Positions 1 to 5,957 of a DNA stretch of 7,324 bases are shown here, piece by piece. A model generated the notes under the pieces. That model made no database searches. It was given only the letters and a program-made list of their open reading frames with translations, and was not told the DNA's origin. The DNA is from Candidatus Cloacimonadota bacterium. GTDB lineage: Bacteria > Cloacimonadota > Cloacimonadia > Cloacimonadales > TCS61. Each line of letters opens with the position of its first letter. Positions within the stretch are counted from its first letter, which is position 1. The stretch is taken from positions 1-7,324 of the forward strand of contig JAGLWO010000241.1 of NCBI GenBank assembly GCA_023133395.1, in the 5' to 3' direction. The position numbers and the translations under genes were made by a program.

Positions 1-2
1 TA

Positions 3-848
3 GTTGATGACCTTAGTACTGGTTTCGAACATAATCTGAATCCCAAAGCTAAATTCTATAAAATGGATATTCGCTCAAAGGATTTGAAAAAGGTTTTTGA
101 AAAAGAGCAACCTGATATTGTTAATCATCATGCAGCTCAGATCAGTGTACCTGTATCGGTGAAAGACCCTGAATTCGATGCAGAAGTGAATGTCGTGGGC
201 TTTCTTAATCTTTTGCAGAATTGCGTAAAATTCAAAGTAAAAAAAGTAATTTTTATCTCTTCTGGTGGTGCAATTTATGGTGAAGCAGAAGAATATCCTA
301 CTACGGAAAATTACAATCCTGTTCCACTCTCTCCTTACGCTATCAATAAATATGTCTCAGAAAAATATCTGCATTATTATCATCACCAGTTTGGTTTGAA
401 TTATACAGTTTTGAGATATGCCAATGTTTTCGGTCCTCGCCAGATTCCGTATGGAGAAGCTGGAGTTGTTTCCATTTTCATCACGAATTTTCAGGATAAT
501 AAAATATCGCATCTATATGCCTTCAAAGAAGAACCGGATGGAATGATAAGAGATTATGTGTTTGTGAGGGATGTGGTTCAAGCAAATGTGCTCGCTTTAG
601 AAAAGGGTGTTCTGGAAGCTTTTAATATAGGCACAGGTTTGGAAACTACAACAGATGAATTATATAGAGAAATTTCAAAACAAATGGAGAAAAATATCGA
701 ACCGATACGGGCTGGAGCTCGTGCGGGAGATATCAGGAGAAGTTGTTTAAATATCGAAAAAGCGAAAAGAGAACTATGTTGGAATCCAACTTTTTCTCTT
801 TCGAAAGGCGTTAAAGAAACGATAGAATTTTTTGAAACAAATAAGTAA
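3..848 (+). CDS. NAD-dependent sugar-nucleotide epimerase/dehydratase, GalE-like (5' end outside window)
   Basis: This is a member of the extended short-chain dehydrogenase family, most like UDP-glucose 4-epimerases, which interconvert nucleotide sugars in the cytoplasm using bound NAD for cell-surface polysaccharide synthesis. The reading frame is open from base 3, before the first ATG at 63, and the 20 residues before that ATG (VDDLSTGFEHNLNP...) match the family's second beta strand and its DNLSTG-type motif. The gene therefore begins upstream and lacks about 30 residues, including the N-terminal GxxGxxG nucleotide loop. In the 281 visible residues I see the SSGGAIYG strand with the catalytic serine region (about residues 86-93), the YAINK catalytic Tyr/Lys pair (Tyr112, Lys116) and the RYANVFGPRQ substrate-loop motif. 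A C-terminal NIEKAKRELCWNP segment is typical of GalE-like enzymes. The exact sugar substrate cannot be read from the sequence. hflK follows 9 bases after the stop. Confidence 0.9.
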   Translation, partial: VDDLSTGFEHNLNPKAKFYKMDIRSKDLKKVFEKEQPDIVNHHAAQISVPVSVKDPEFDAEVNVVGFLNLLQNCVKFKVKKVIFISSGGAIYGEAEEYPTTENYNPVPLSPYAINKYVSEKYLHYYHHQFGLNYTVLRYANVFGPRQIPYGEAGVVSIFITNFQDNKISHLYAFKEEPDGMIRDYVFVRDVVQANVLALEKGVLEAFNIGTGLETTTDELYREISKQMEKNIEPIRAGARAGDIRRSCLNIEKAKRELCWNPTFSLSKGVKETIEFFETNK

Positions 849-857
849 GGAGTAATT

Positions 858-1835
858 ATGGCAGGTTTCGAAGAAATTAAAATTGATCAATTAAAATTGC
901 CAAAGTTATCTAAAAGAAAAGTGGTAACTGGTATAATTGTTTTGGCAGTTTTGATTTTTATCTTCACCGGGTTATATACGATTAATCCGGAAGAAGTGGG
1001 AGTGATCCAGAGATTCGGTAAGTATATAAATACGACCGAACCTGGATTACATTTCAAAATACCTTTTGGAGTAGATAAACTTACAAAGGTAAAAGTTAAA
1101 CATGTTTTCAAAGAGGAATTCGGGTACAGAACTTTGGTATCTGGTGTTCAAACCAGATATTCTGCTCGAAGTTACGACCATGAATCGCTCATGTTAACCG
1201 GTGATCTTAATATCGCAGATGTAGAATGGATCGTTCAATATCGCATTAAAGATCCTGTGAAGTATCTTTTCAGGATAAGAAATGTCGTGGAAACCATTCG
1301 TGACCTTTCCGAATCTGTTACCAGGCAAATCGTGGGTGACAGAAGTGGAGACGAAGTAATAGTCCTCAGCCGTAAAGAAATTGCTGATGAAATCCAGATC
1401 GAATTACAACAGAAGTTGGATGATTATGGAGCTGGTATAGAAATTTATACTGTCAATCTTCAGAACGTAAATCCCCCGGAAAGAGTTAAACCTGCATTCA
1501 ATGATGTAAACTCTGCAAAACAGGAAAAAGAAAGGATCGTGAATGAAGCTTGGGAAAATTATAATAATATAATTCCTGAAGCAAAAGGTAAGGCAAAGAG
1601 AACAATTGAAGAAGCAGAAGGTTATGCCATCAATCGTGTGAACCGTGCAAATGGTGATGCAGAGCGATTCAATCAAATGTATAATCAATATATTTACGCA
1701 AGAACGGTTACGAAAAAACGACTTTATTTAGAAACAATGCAAAAGATTCTGCCTAAGGTTGAAAAGATTTACATTATTGATGATAAACAGAAGGGAATTC
1801 TTCCTCTTCTTAATCTGGATAAGGGAGGGAAGTAA
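858..1835 (+). CDS. hflK: HflK, SPFH/band-7 membrane subunit of the HflKC complex
   Basis: HflK pairs with HflC in a large inner-membrane assembly, mostly outside the cytoplasm, that encloses and modulates the FtsH protease. The 325-residue product has a short basic N-terminus and one membrane segment at about residues 22-42. The band-7 domain starts with the EEVGVIQRFGKY motif (about 45-56), followed by PGLHFKIPF. The C-terminal part carries the HflK signature: NPPERVKPAFNDVNSAKQEK, then a long charged helical region with AKGKAKRTIEEAEGYA, and finally RLYLETMQKILPKVEK. It lacks the long glycine-rich N-terminal extension of the E. coli protein, which is over 400 residues. The start is supported by AAGGAG at 847-852, five bases ahead. 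hflC begins one base after the stop, as expected for co-translated partners. Confidence 0.95.
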   Translation: MAGFEEIKIDQLKLPKLSKRKVVTGIIVLAVLIFIFTGLYTINPEEVGVIQRFGKYINTTEPGLHFKIPFGVDKLTKVKVKHVFKEEFGYRTLVSGVQTRYSARSYDHESLMLTGDLNIADVEWIVQYRIKDPVKYLFRIRNVVETIRDLSESVTRQIVGDRSGDEVIVLSRKEIADEIQIELQQKLDDYGAGIEIYTVNLQNVNPPERVKPAFNDVNSAKQEKERIVNEAWENYNNIIPEAKGKAKRTIEEAEGYAINRVNRANGDAERFNQMYNQYIYARTVTKKRLYLETMQKILPKVEKIYIIDDKQKGILPLLNLDKGGK

Positions 1836-1836
1836 G

Positions 1837-2772
1837 ATGAAAAAGAACAGAACAAGATTAATTATAGCATTTATTTTATTGATAGTTATCGTCAATGCAT
1901 TGTATATTCTGGATGAGAGAAAACAGGTAATAATTACACAATTTGGAGACCCTATAGGTGATGCTATCACAAATGCCGGTTTACATATTAAGGTTCCGTT
2001 TATTCAGATAGTTCACTACTTTGAAAAACGTATTTTAGAATGGGATGGTGACCCGAAACAAATCCCCACTTCCGATAAACGTTATATTTGGCTGGATACT
2101 TTTTCCCGCTGGCAGATCGTTGATCCTCTTAAATTCTATCAGACTGTACGCAATGAAACTTTTGCCCACGGACGACTGGATGATATTCTCAGTGGTAAAA
2201 CCAGGGATATTGTCAGCTCAAACTCTCTGTTCGAAATTGTAAGGGACACAAATAGAAAATTAGTATTCACAGAGGAATATGAGGAAAGCTCACTAGAGGG
2301 TGTAATTGAAGAAAAAATTGATTTTGGTAGAAGCGAGATAGCCAATAAAATCTTTGAATTATCAGTACCGTTGGTTGCTGAATATGGTATCAAGCTGATC
2401 GATGTGAAAGTAAAACGCATTAATTATGTACAAGAGGTTCGAACAAAAGTTTATGAGAGAATGATTTCTGAGCGAAATAAAATTGCTGCAAAATACCGTT
2501 CTGAAGGACAGGGAAGTTCTGCTGAGATCCTCGGTAAAATGCAACGCGAACTCGACCAGATAGAATCCGAAGCATACAAAAGAGCACGAGAAATTATCGG
2601 TAAAGCAGATGCTAAGGCAATTAAAATCTATGCCAGAGCTTATAACAAAGATCCCGAATTTTACGAATTTCTTAAAACCCTGGAAACTTATGAAAGTACA
2701 ATCGATAAGAAAAATACATTAATTATGACTACAGACAGCGATTACTATAAATTTTTAAAAAGCGTAAAATAG
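1837..2772 (+). CDS. hflC: HflC, SPFH/band-7 membrane subunit of the HflKC complex
   Basis: HflC is the obligate partner of HflK in the membrane complex that regulates FtsH. I place the start at 1837, giving 311 residues. A GGAGG at 1824-1828, inside the end of hflK, lies eight bases ahead, and the product then begins MKKNRTRLIIAF with a membrane segment at about residues 7-24. An in-frame ATG at 1759 would add 26 residues inside hflK and spoil this arrangement. Family signatures are ERKQVIITQFGDPI near the N-terminus, GLHIKVPF, and the helical ERNKIAAKYRSEGQGSSAEI. These are followed by GKADAKAIKIYARAYNKDPE and EFYEFLKTLETYE near the C-terminus, all typical of HflC rather than HflK. Cotranscription with hflK and tadA is inferred from gaps of one and five bases. 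Confidence 0.95.
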   Translation: MKKNRTRLIIAFILLIVIVNALYILDERKQVIITQFGDPIGDAITNAGLHIKVPFIQIVHYFEKRILEWDGDPKQIPTSDKRYIWLDTFSRWQIVDPLKFYQTVRNETFAHGRLDDILSGKTRDIVSSNSLFEIVRDTNRKLVFTEEYEESSLEGVIEEKIDFGRSEIANKIFELSVPLVAEYGIKLIDVKVKRINYVQEVRTKVYERMISERNKIAAKYRSEGQGSSAEILGKMQRELDQIESEAYKRAREIIGKADAKAIKIYARAYNKDPEFYEFLKTLETYESTIDKKNTLIMTTDSDYYKFLKSVK

Positions 2773-2777
2773 GATAA

Positions 2778-3233
2778 ATGGTTGAAAAATATTCCAATGA
2801 ATATTGGATGGAGTTTGCCTTAAAAGAAGCCCGGTTGGCATTTCAGGAAGACGAAGTGCCGATCGGTGCTGTTCTGATCAAAGAAAATAAGATTGTTGCA
2901 GCAGACCATAATAAAACCTCTCAGTATAATAGCAGATTAGCACATGCAGAGAAACTTGTAATTGAAAAAGTAATTTCTACTGGAGAAAAATTCCTTTATG
3001 ATTATTCCCTTTTTGTAACAGTGGAACCCTGTTTGATGTGTGCCGGAATTATCATTTGGTCACGTGTTGGAAAAGTTGTTTTTGGTTGTTACGATCCAAA
3101 AGCTGGAGCAGTAGGTTCAATTTATAATGCACTTCTGGATAAGAATTTCAATCATAATTCTGTGGTGATTTCTGGAGTTTTAGAACGTGAATGTTCTGAG
3201 TTAATTTCTAAGTTCTTTAAAAATAAGCGATAG
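2778..3233 (+). CDS. tadA: TadA, tRNA-specific adenosine deaminase
   Basis: TadA deaminates wobble adenosine 34 of tRNA-Arg(ACG) to inosine, using a catalytic zinc in a cytidine-deaminase fold. The 151-residue product has the zinc ligand and proton-shuttle motif HAE (His56, Glu58) and the EPCLMCAG motif with Cys85 and Cys88. GAVGSIYN and the C-terminal pattern GVLERECSELISKFFKNKR are typical of TadA rather than other nucleoside deaminases. Residues before HAE read NSRLAHAE instead of the common DPTAHAE, a mild departure. The ribosome binding site is weak: AGGA at 2771-2774 overlaps the hflC stop and sits only three bases from the ATG, which suggests translation coupled to hflC. The tRNA-Ser gene starts nine bases after the stop. 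Members of this family are usually about 150-165 residues, so it looks complete. Confidence 0.93.
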   Translation: MVEKYSNEYWMEFALKEARLAFQEDEVPIGAVLIKENKIVAADHNKTSQYNSRLAHAEKLVIEKVISTGEKFLYDYSLFVTVEPCLMCAGIIIWSRVGKVVFGCYDPKAGAVGSIYNALLDKNFNHNSVVISGVLERECSELISKFFKNKR

Positions 3234-3242
3234 AATATTTAC

Positions 3243-3332
3243 GGAGAGTTGCCGGAGTGGTTGAACGGGACGGTCTCGAAAATCGTTGTACACTTTTGTG
3301 TACCCAGGGTTCGAATCCCTGACTCTCCGCCA
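3243..3332 (+). tRNA. tRNA-Ser, anticodon CGA
   Basis: A complete class II tRNA can be folded by eye. The acceptor stem is GGAGAGT (3243-3249) with ACTCTCC (3322-3328), then discriminator G3329, as expected for serine, and an encoded CCA (3330-3332). The anticodon stem is ACGGT (3270-3274) with ATCGT (3282-3286), including one G-U pair. It closes the loop CTCGAAA with anticodon CGA at 3277-3279, which reads UCG codons. The long variable arm has a six-pair stem, GTACAC/GTGTAC, around TTTT (3288-3303). The T arm is CAGGG TTCGAAT CCCTG (3305-3321). Six T residues follow at 3334-3339. A reading frame from 3249 across this gene is spurious. The 3' end of this tRNA is repeated twice downstream (see the repeats at 3383 and 5958). 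Confidence 0.97.
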
Positions 3333-3346
3333 GTTTTTTATATGAT

Positions 3347-3366
3347 CACGGATTTACACGGATTAA
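3347..3366. repeat. Short tandem repeat, CACGGATTTA/CACGGATTAA
   Basis: Two ten-base units that differ at one position sit just behind the tRNA gene and are followed by AAGGATTTTTTT. I see no coding capacity. It fills part of the spacer between the tRNA and the first 140-bp repeat. Its function is unknown. Confidence 0.6.
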
Positions 3367-3382
3367 AAGGATTTTTTTCCCA

Positions 3383-3522
3383 GATGCGAACCCTGGTTCT
3401 TCTTGCTGTAGGTTCGACCACGAGCTGGAATCTGATATTGAGCTTGGCGAAATATTAGCGACGAAGTAGCTCTAACCGAGGAGAAACAATGTTTCTCCGA
3501 ATCAGGAACCCCTGACTCTCCG
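3383..3522 (+). repeat. 140-bp direct repeat, copy 1, ending in a partial tRNA-Ser tail
   Basis: This segment aligns without gaps to 5958-6097 at a constant offset of 2575. Only seven positions differ (3388, 3392, 3393, 3409, 3489, 3507, 3509), and 79 consecutive bases (3410-3488) are identical. Its last 13 bases, CCCTGACTCTCCG (3510-3522), equal 3317-3329 of the tRNA-Ser gene, but the CCA is missing. It contains nested inverted repeats. The outer stem is GGTT 3411-3414 with AACC 3474-3477, and the next is GAGCT 3422-3426 with AGCTC 3468-3472. Inside these TGATATT 3433-3439 faces AATATTA 3451-3457. A separate hairpin follows, GGAGAAAC 3480-3487 with GTTTCTCC 3491-3498, then TCAGG/CCTGA at 3502-3515. 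It could be an attachment site, a dispersed non-autonomous element or an RNA gene; the sequence alone does not decide. Confidence 0.9.
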
Positions 3523-3819
3523 ATATAATATTTTATAAACGCAAATATTATAAAATATTACAATTCGTTTTGAATTTTACTTATTTTGAATCGTTGTGAA
3601 ATTGGAATCCATTATGTTAAACTGCAATCTATTTAATCCTTATTATAAAAAATGTTCAATATTTATCCTATTTATCTTTTATTAATTTAAGTTAATATTT
3701 AGAAATCAAAATTTACATTTAACTTTTAATTAGGTTTTTAAAAAAATCAATAAATCTTATCATCTCTTTTGGAGAGTACATCTTTTTACTTACATAACAT
3801 CTCAAGCTCTCAAAATTCC
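3523..3819. other. AT-rich non-coding stretch downstream of the LRR gene
   Basis: Apart from the inverted repeat at its left edge, I see no gene, no RNA and no convincing terminator here. A four-pair hairpin (CTCT/AGAG around 3764-3776) followed on the minus strand by a T run near 3740 could weakly end transcription of the LRR gene. Composition is very A/T rich, like the two neighbouring genes. Confidence 0.5.
3526..3560. repeat. Perfect 13-bp AT-rich inverted repeat
   Basis: TAATATTTTATAA (3526-3538) is the exact reverse complement of TTATAAAATATTA (3548-3560), separated by nine bases. It begins four bases after the first 140-bp repeat ends. It might form a weak bidirectional hairpin, bind a protein, or mark an element boundary. 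No strong T tract follows, so I do not call it a terminator. Confidence 0.75.
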
Positions 3820-4917
3820 TCATAATTTTATTACCCTTTTTGCCCATTCCCTATCATAAAATACATTAACTTCATTGCTACCTTGATGGCTCAATTTAAA
3901 ATTGCTGATTTCATTCTCGGAGATATAAAAACTTTTGCACCAAAGAACTTTAAGATTCCTCAAACGTTGCAACGGTTTTAAACTGGTAATGTGAGTAAAA
4001 TTGCAAACAAGCTCTCTAAGATTAGTCAAGCCATGTAGTGGTTCTAAACTTGTAATACCAGTCCTACTGCAATCAAGTTTTTTAAGATTAGTCAAGCCTT
4101 GTAATGGTTCTAAATTGCGGATATTTATTTCGTTGCACTGAAGTTCTTCAAGATTAGTAAGACCTTTTAATGGCTCTAAACTTTCAATATAAGTTCTACT
4201 ACAATCAAGTTTTTTAAGAATAGTCAATCTGTGTAATGGCTCCAAATTGCGGATATTTGTTTCGTTGCACTGAAGTTCTTCAAGATTATAAAGACCTTTT
4301 AATGACTCTAAACTTTCAATATAAGTTCTACTGCAATCAAGTTTTTTAAGATTAGTCAAGCCTTGTAATGGTTCTAAATTGCGGATACTTGTTTCGTTGC
4401 ACTGAAGTTCTTTAAGATTAGTAAGACCTTTTAATGGCTCTAAATTTCTAATATTAGTCCTACTGCAATCAAGTTCTCTAAGATTAGTCAAGCCTTGTAA
4501 TGATTCTAAACTTGTAATATCATTTCTACTGCAATTAAGCTTTTTAAGATCTTTCAATCCTTGTAATGGTTCTAAATTGTGAATCTTATAGCGGTTAAGA
4601 ATGTCATATTTGCCACAATTTATAGTTGATATTTCGTAGATATCGGGAATATCTGATTTTGAAAGAGAAGTATTCCTCCCATGCAATGATTCTGCAAAAA
4701 TTTTCCTCCAGTTATTATAAAGTGAATACCAAAACTGTTGTTCTCCTTCATTTATAATTCTTAAGTTGCATTTAGGACATTTTTCACATTGTGGTTTTAA
4801 AACCATTCCGCAATTAAAACACAGTGTTTTTGCTACTACTACTACTTTTGTTCCACAAACTGGGCAATAACCCCAACTCTCTTCAAGTGATTCACCACAA
4901 TTTATGCATTTGGTCAT
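3820..4917 (-). CDS. Double zinc-ribbon, leucine-rich-repeat protein
   Basis: The product has 365 residues, with no signal peptide or membrane segment, so it is probably cytoplasmic. Two zinc ribbons open the protein: Cys4, Cys7, Cys18, Cys21, then Cys33, Cys36, Cys47, Cys50. A linker (about 54-114) ends in a degenerate capping repeat. Ten 22-residue leucine-rich repeats of SDS22-like type follow (about 115-334), with consensus LEPLQGLTNLKKL then xCxxTxIxx, and a short C-terminal cap with DREWAKRVIKL. Each repeat keeps a cysteine where many LRRs have leucine. Repeats 3-8 alternate between an ELQCNE form and a KLDCSRT form. LRR arrays usually bind proteins; the ribbons may bind protein or nucleic acid. 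The specific role is unknown. Start: AAAGGA at 4924-4929 lies six bases ahead. It is the second gene of a minus-strand pair, 45 bases behind the 4963-5868 gene. Confidence 0.88.
   Translation of the reverse strand: MTKCINCGESLEESWGYCPVCGTKVVVVAKTLCFNCGMVLKPQCEKCPKCNLRIINEGEQQFWYSLYNNWRKIFAESLHGRNTSLSKSDIPDIYEISTINCGKYDILNRYKIHNLEPLQGLKDLKKLNCSRNDITSLESLQGLTNLRELDCSRTNIRNLEPLKGLTNLKELQCNETSIRNLEPLQGLTNLKKLDCSRTYIESLESLKGLYNLEELQCNETNIRNLEPLHRLTILKKLDCSRTYIESLEPLKGLTNLEELQCNEINIRNLEPLQGLTNLKKLDCSRTGITSLEPLHGLTNLRELVCNFTHITSLKPLQRLRNLKVLWCKSFYISENEISNFKLSHQGSNEVNVFYDREWAKRVIKL
4048..4443 (-). repeat. 132-bp higher-order tandem repeat inside the LRR gene, three units
   Basis: The LRR-coding DNA (3916-4575) repeats every 66 bases, but similarity is clearest every 132. 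On the + strand, CTACTG- or CTACTA-type landmarks recur at 4064, 4196, 4328 and 4460, exactly 132 apart. Three units encode residues 159-290, and each gives one ELQCNE-type and one KLDCSRT-type LRR. The units differ by scattered substitutions and keep the frame. This points to duplication of a two-LRR block by unequal exchange. It is not a CRISPR array, because the whole stretch is coding and has no unique spacers. Confidence 0.88.
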
Positions 4918-4962
4918 GATAGGTCCTTTATGAAAGGATAAACTAAATTCGAGATAAAAACA

Positions 4963-5868
4963 TTATTTTTCTTTAATCTTCTTAGAAAGGTTATCAATTC
5001 TTTCTTGAAAGTTTTCCATAAGCTTGCCCTTGCCCTTAAAGACATTCATCGTAATGGATTCTTCTATAAATTCAAATGGTGAATCTGCACAATATGTTTG
5101 AATTGATTTTTTAACTTTTCCAAGTTTTGTAATAAGTGAGTTATGACCTGATAATTTAACTTTGATAGAATCATAAATTCTAATTTTAGAATAATTATAT
5201 AAGAAGCATTTATAAGAATCTCGGTTCTCTTGAAATATGGGATCATTTTCTACAAATTTTGTAAATACATCAATAAGAAGTTCTAATGAAAATTTTGTTG
5301 CATCTGTCATATTATTGGCAAGTTTCTCAAAGGCTTTTGATATTGTATTGTGATAATATTCATGAGCAATCAATAAAGATTCGTAATTACTATCATTTCT
5401 AAGTTTAGCTGCTATGTATAATAACTCACCAAATTTTTTTAAACGTTTTTTACTATTATCGACATTAATAAATTCAAAATATTGATAAATCAAATTGAGT
5501 GGATTATCGATTTTCTTATTATCATTTATAGTAGTTAATTCTCCTAATGTGGAAACTCTAATAAAGTCACTTAACCAGTTATTTTGGAGTACACTGGATT
5601 CTTCGTTGTAAAGATCTCGTAACTTATTGTGTTGTGTTGGATAATCACCCAGTGCAAGAAAAGTTAATAACCGTCCAGCATGAATAAGAGCATAGTATGA
5701 GCAGGTTACTGACCAATTAAGATTTTTTTGTTCTTTTTCTTTCAGTCCGATAAATGTATCATGAATACTTGACATCAGTAAACAGAAAGCAATGTAAAAT
5801 CGCTGGTTAATTCTGTTCGGATTTTTCTCCCAGTATTTAATAGACCCAAGTTGTTTTTTATAATCCAT
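4963..5868 (-). CDS. Unrecognised alpha-helical protein with HEPN-like features
   Basis: I do not recognise a firm family. With the start at 5868 the product has 301 residues, is rich in Lys, Asn and Tyr, looks largely helical, and has no signal peptide or membrane span. That ATG has AGGAG at 5877-5881, eight bases ahead; a longer frame from 5907 lacks such a site. Two segments resemble HEPN domains: SYYALIHAGRLLTFLALG (about residues 57-74) with His80 shortly after, and KLRNDSNYES (155-164), which recalls the R-x-x-x-D-Y motif of HEPN helices. The canonical RNase motif R-x4-6-H is not evident, so catalytic activity is doubtful. The C-terminus (about 245-301) is charged, with a final KKIKEK. 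Parts are extremely AT-rich: 5161-5220 has 10 G/C in 60 bases. It is the first gene of the pair and probably shares its transcript with the LRR gene. Confidence 0.72.
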   Translation of the reverse strand: MDYKKQLGSIKYWEKNPNRINQRFYIAFCLLMSSIHDTFIGLKEKEQKNLNWSVTCSYYALIHAGRLLTFLALGDYPTQHNKLRDLYNEESSVLQNNWLSDFIRVSTLGELTTINDNKKIDNPLNLIYQYFEFINVDNSKKRLKKFGELLYIAAKLRNDSNYESLLIAHEYYHNTISKAFEKLANNMTDATKFSLELLIDVFTKFVENDPIFQENRDSYKCFLYNYSKIRIYDSIKVKLSGHNSLITKLGKVKKSIQTYCADSPFEFIEESITMNVFKGKGKLMENFQERIDNLSKKIKEK

Positions 5869-5919
5869 TAAAACATCTCCTATAATTTTTTTCTTTTTAT
5901 AATTCAAAGAATTTCTGTA

Positions 5920-5947
5920 AATAAAATTATTTTAATACAAATGTCAA
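5920..5947 (-). promoter_or_regulatory. Probable sigma-70-type promoter of the two-gene minus-strand cassette
   Basis: On the minus strand a perfect TTGACA -35 box (5942-5947) is followed after 16 bases by TTTATT (5920-5925), a four-of-six match to TATAAT. Transcription would begin around 5913, leaving a leader of about 45 bases before the start codon at 5868. The -35 box is only ten bases from the second 140-bp repeat. The -10 assignment is weak because the region is so A/T rich. Confidence 0.5.
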
Positions 5948-5957
5948 GAATGAAAAG

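Noticed and set aside
1759..1836. Upstream in-frame start for hflC
   Set aside because: It would lie inside hflK, add 26 residues ahead of a normal HflC N-terminus, and ignore the strong GGAGG that serves the ATG at 1837.
3249..3458. A 69-codon reading frame beginning inside the tRNA-Ser gene
   Set aside because: It runs through the tRNA and its non-coding spacer. The first part is simply the tRNA sequence read as protein. Only the last 24 codons fall in the repeat, and these are treated separately as a weak finding.
3383..3522. Integron attC-like recombination site, because a structured repeat ends each unit
   Set aside because: attC sites begin with RYYYAAC and end with GTTRRRY. Here the outer arms have the opposite polarity (GTT first, AAC last), and no integron integrase is present.
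3916..4575. CRISPR-like array with a 66-bp period
   Set aside because: The repeats are codon-exact multiples of 22 residues inside one open frame encoding LRRs, and there are no unique spacers.
4963..5868. Calling the 301-residue protein an active HEPN ribonuclease
   Set aside because: The catalytic R-x4-6-H motif is not visible and the resemblance is limited to two short segments, so only HEPN-like features are stated.
5869..5907. Upstream in-frame start for the HEPN-like protein
   Set aside because: It would cover the AGGAG site at 5877-5881 that is well spaced for the ATG at 5868, and the added 13 residues are only low-complexity lysine-rich sequence.
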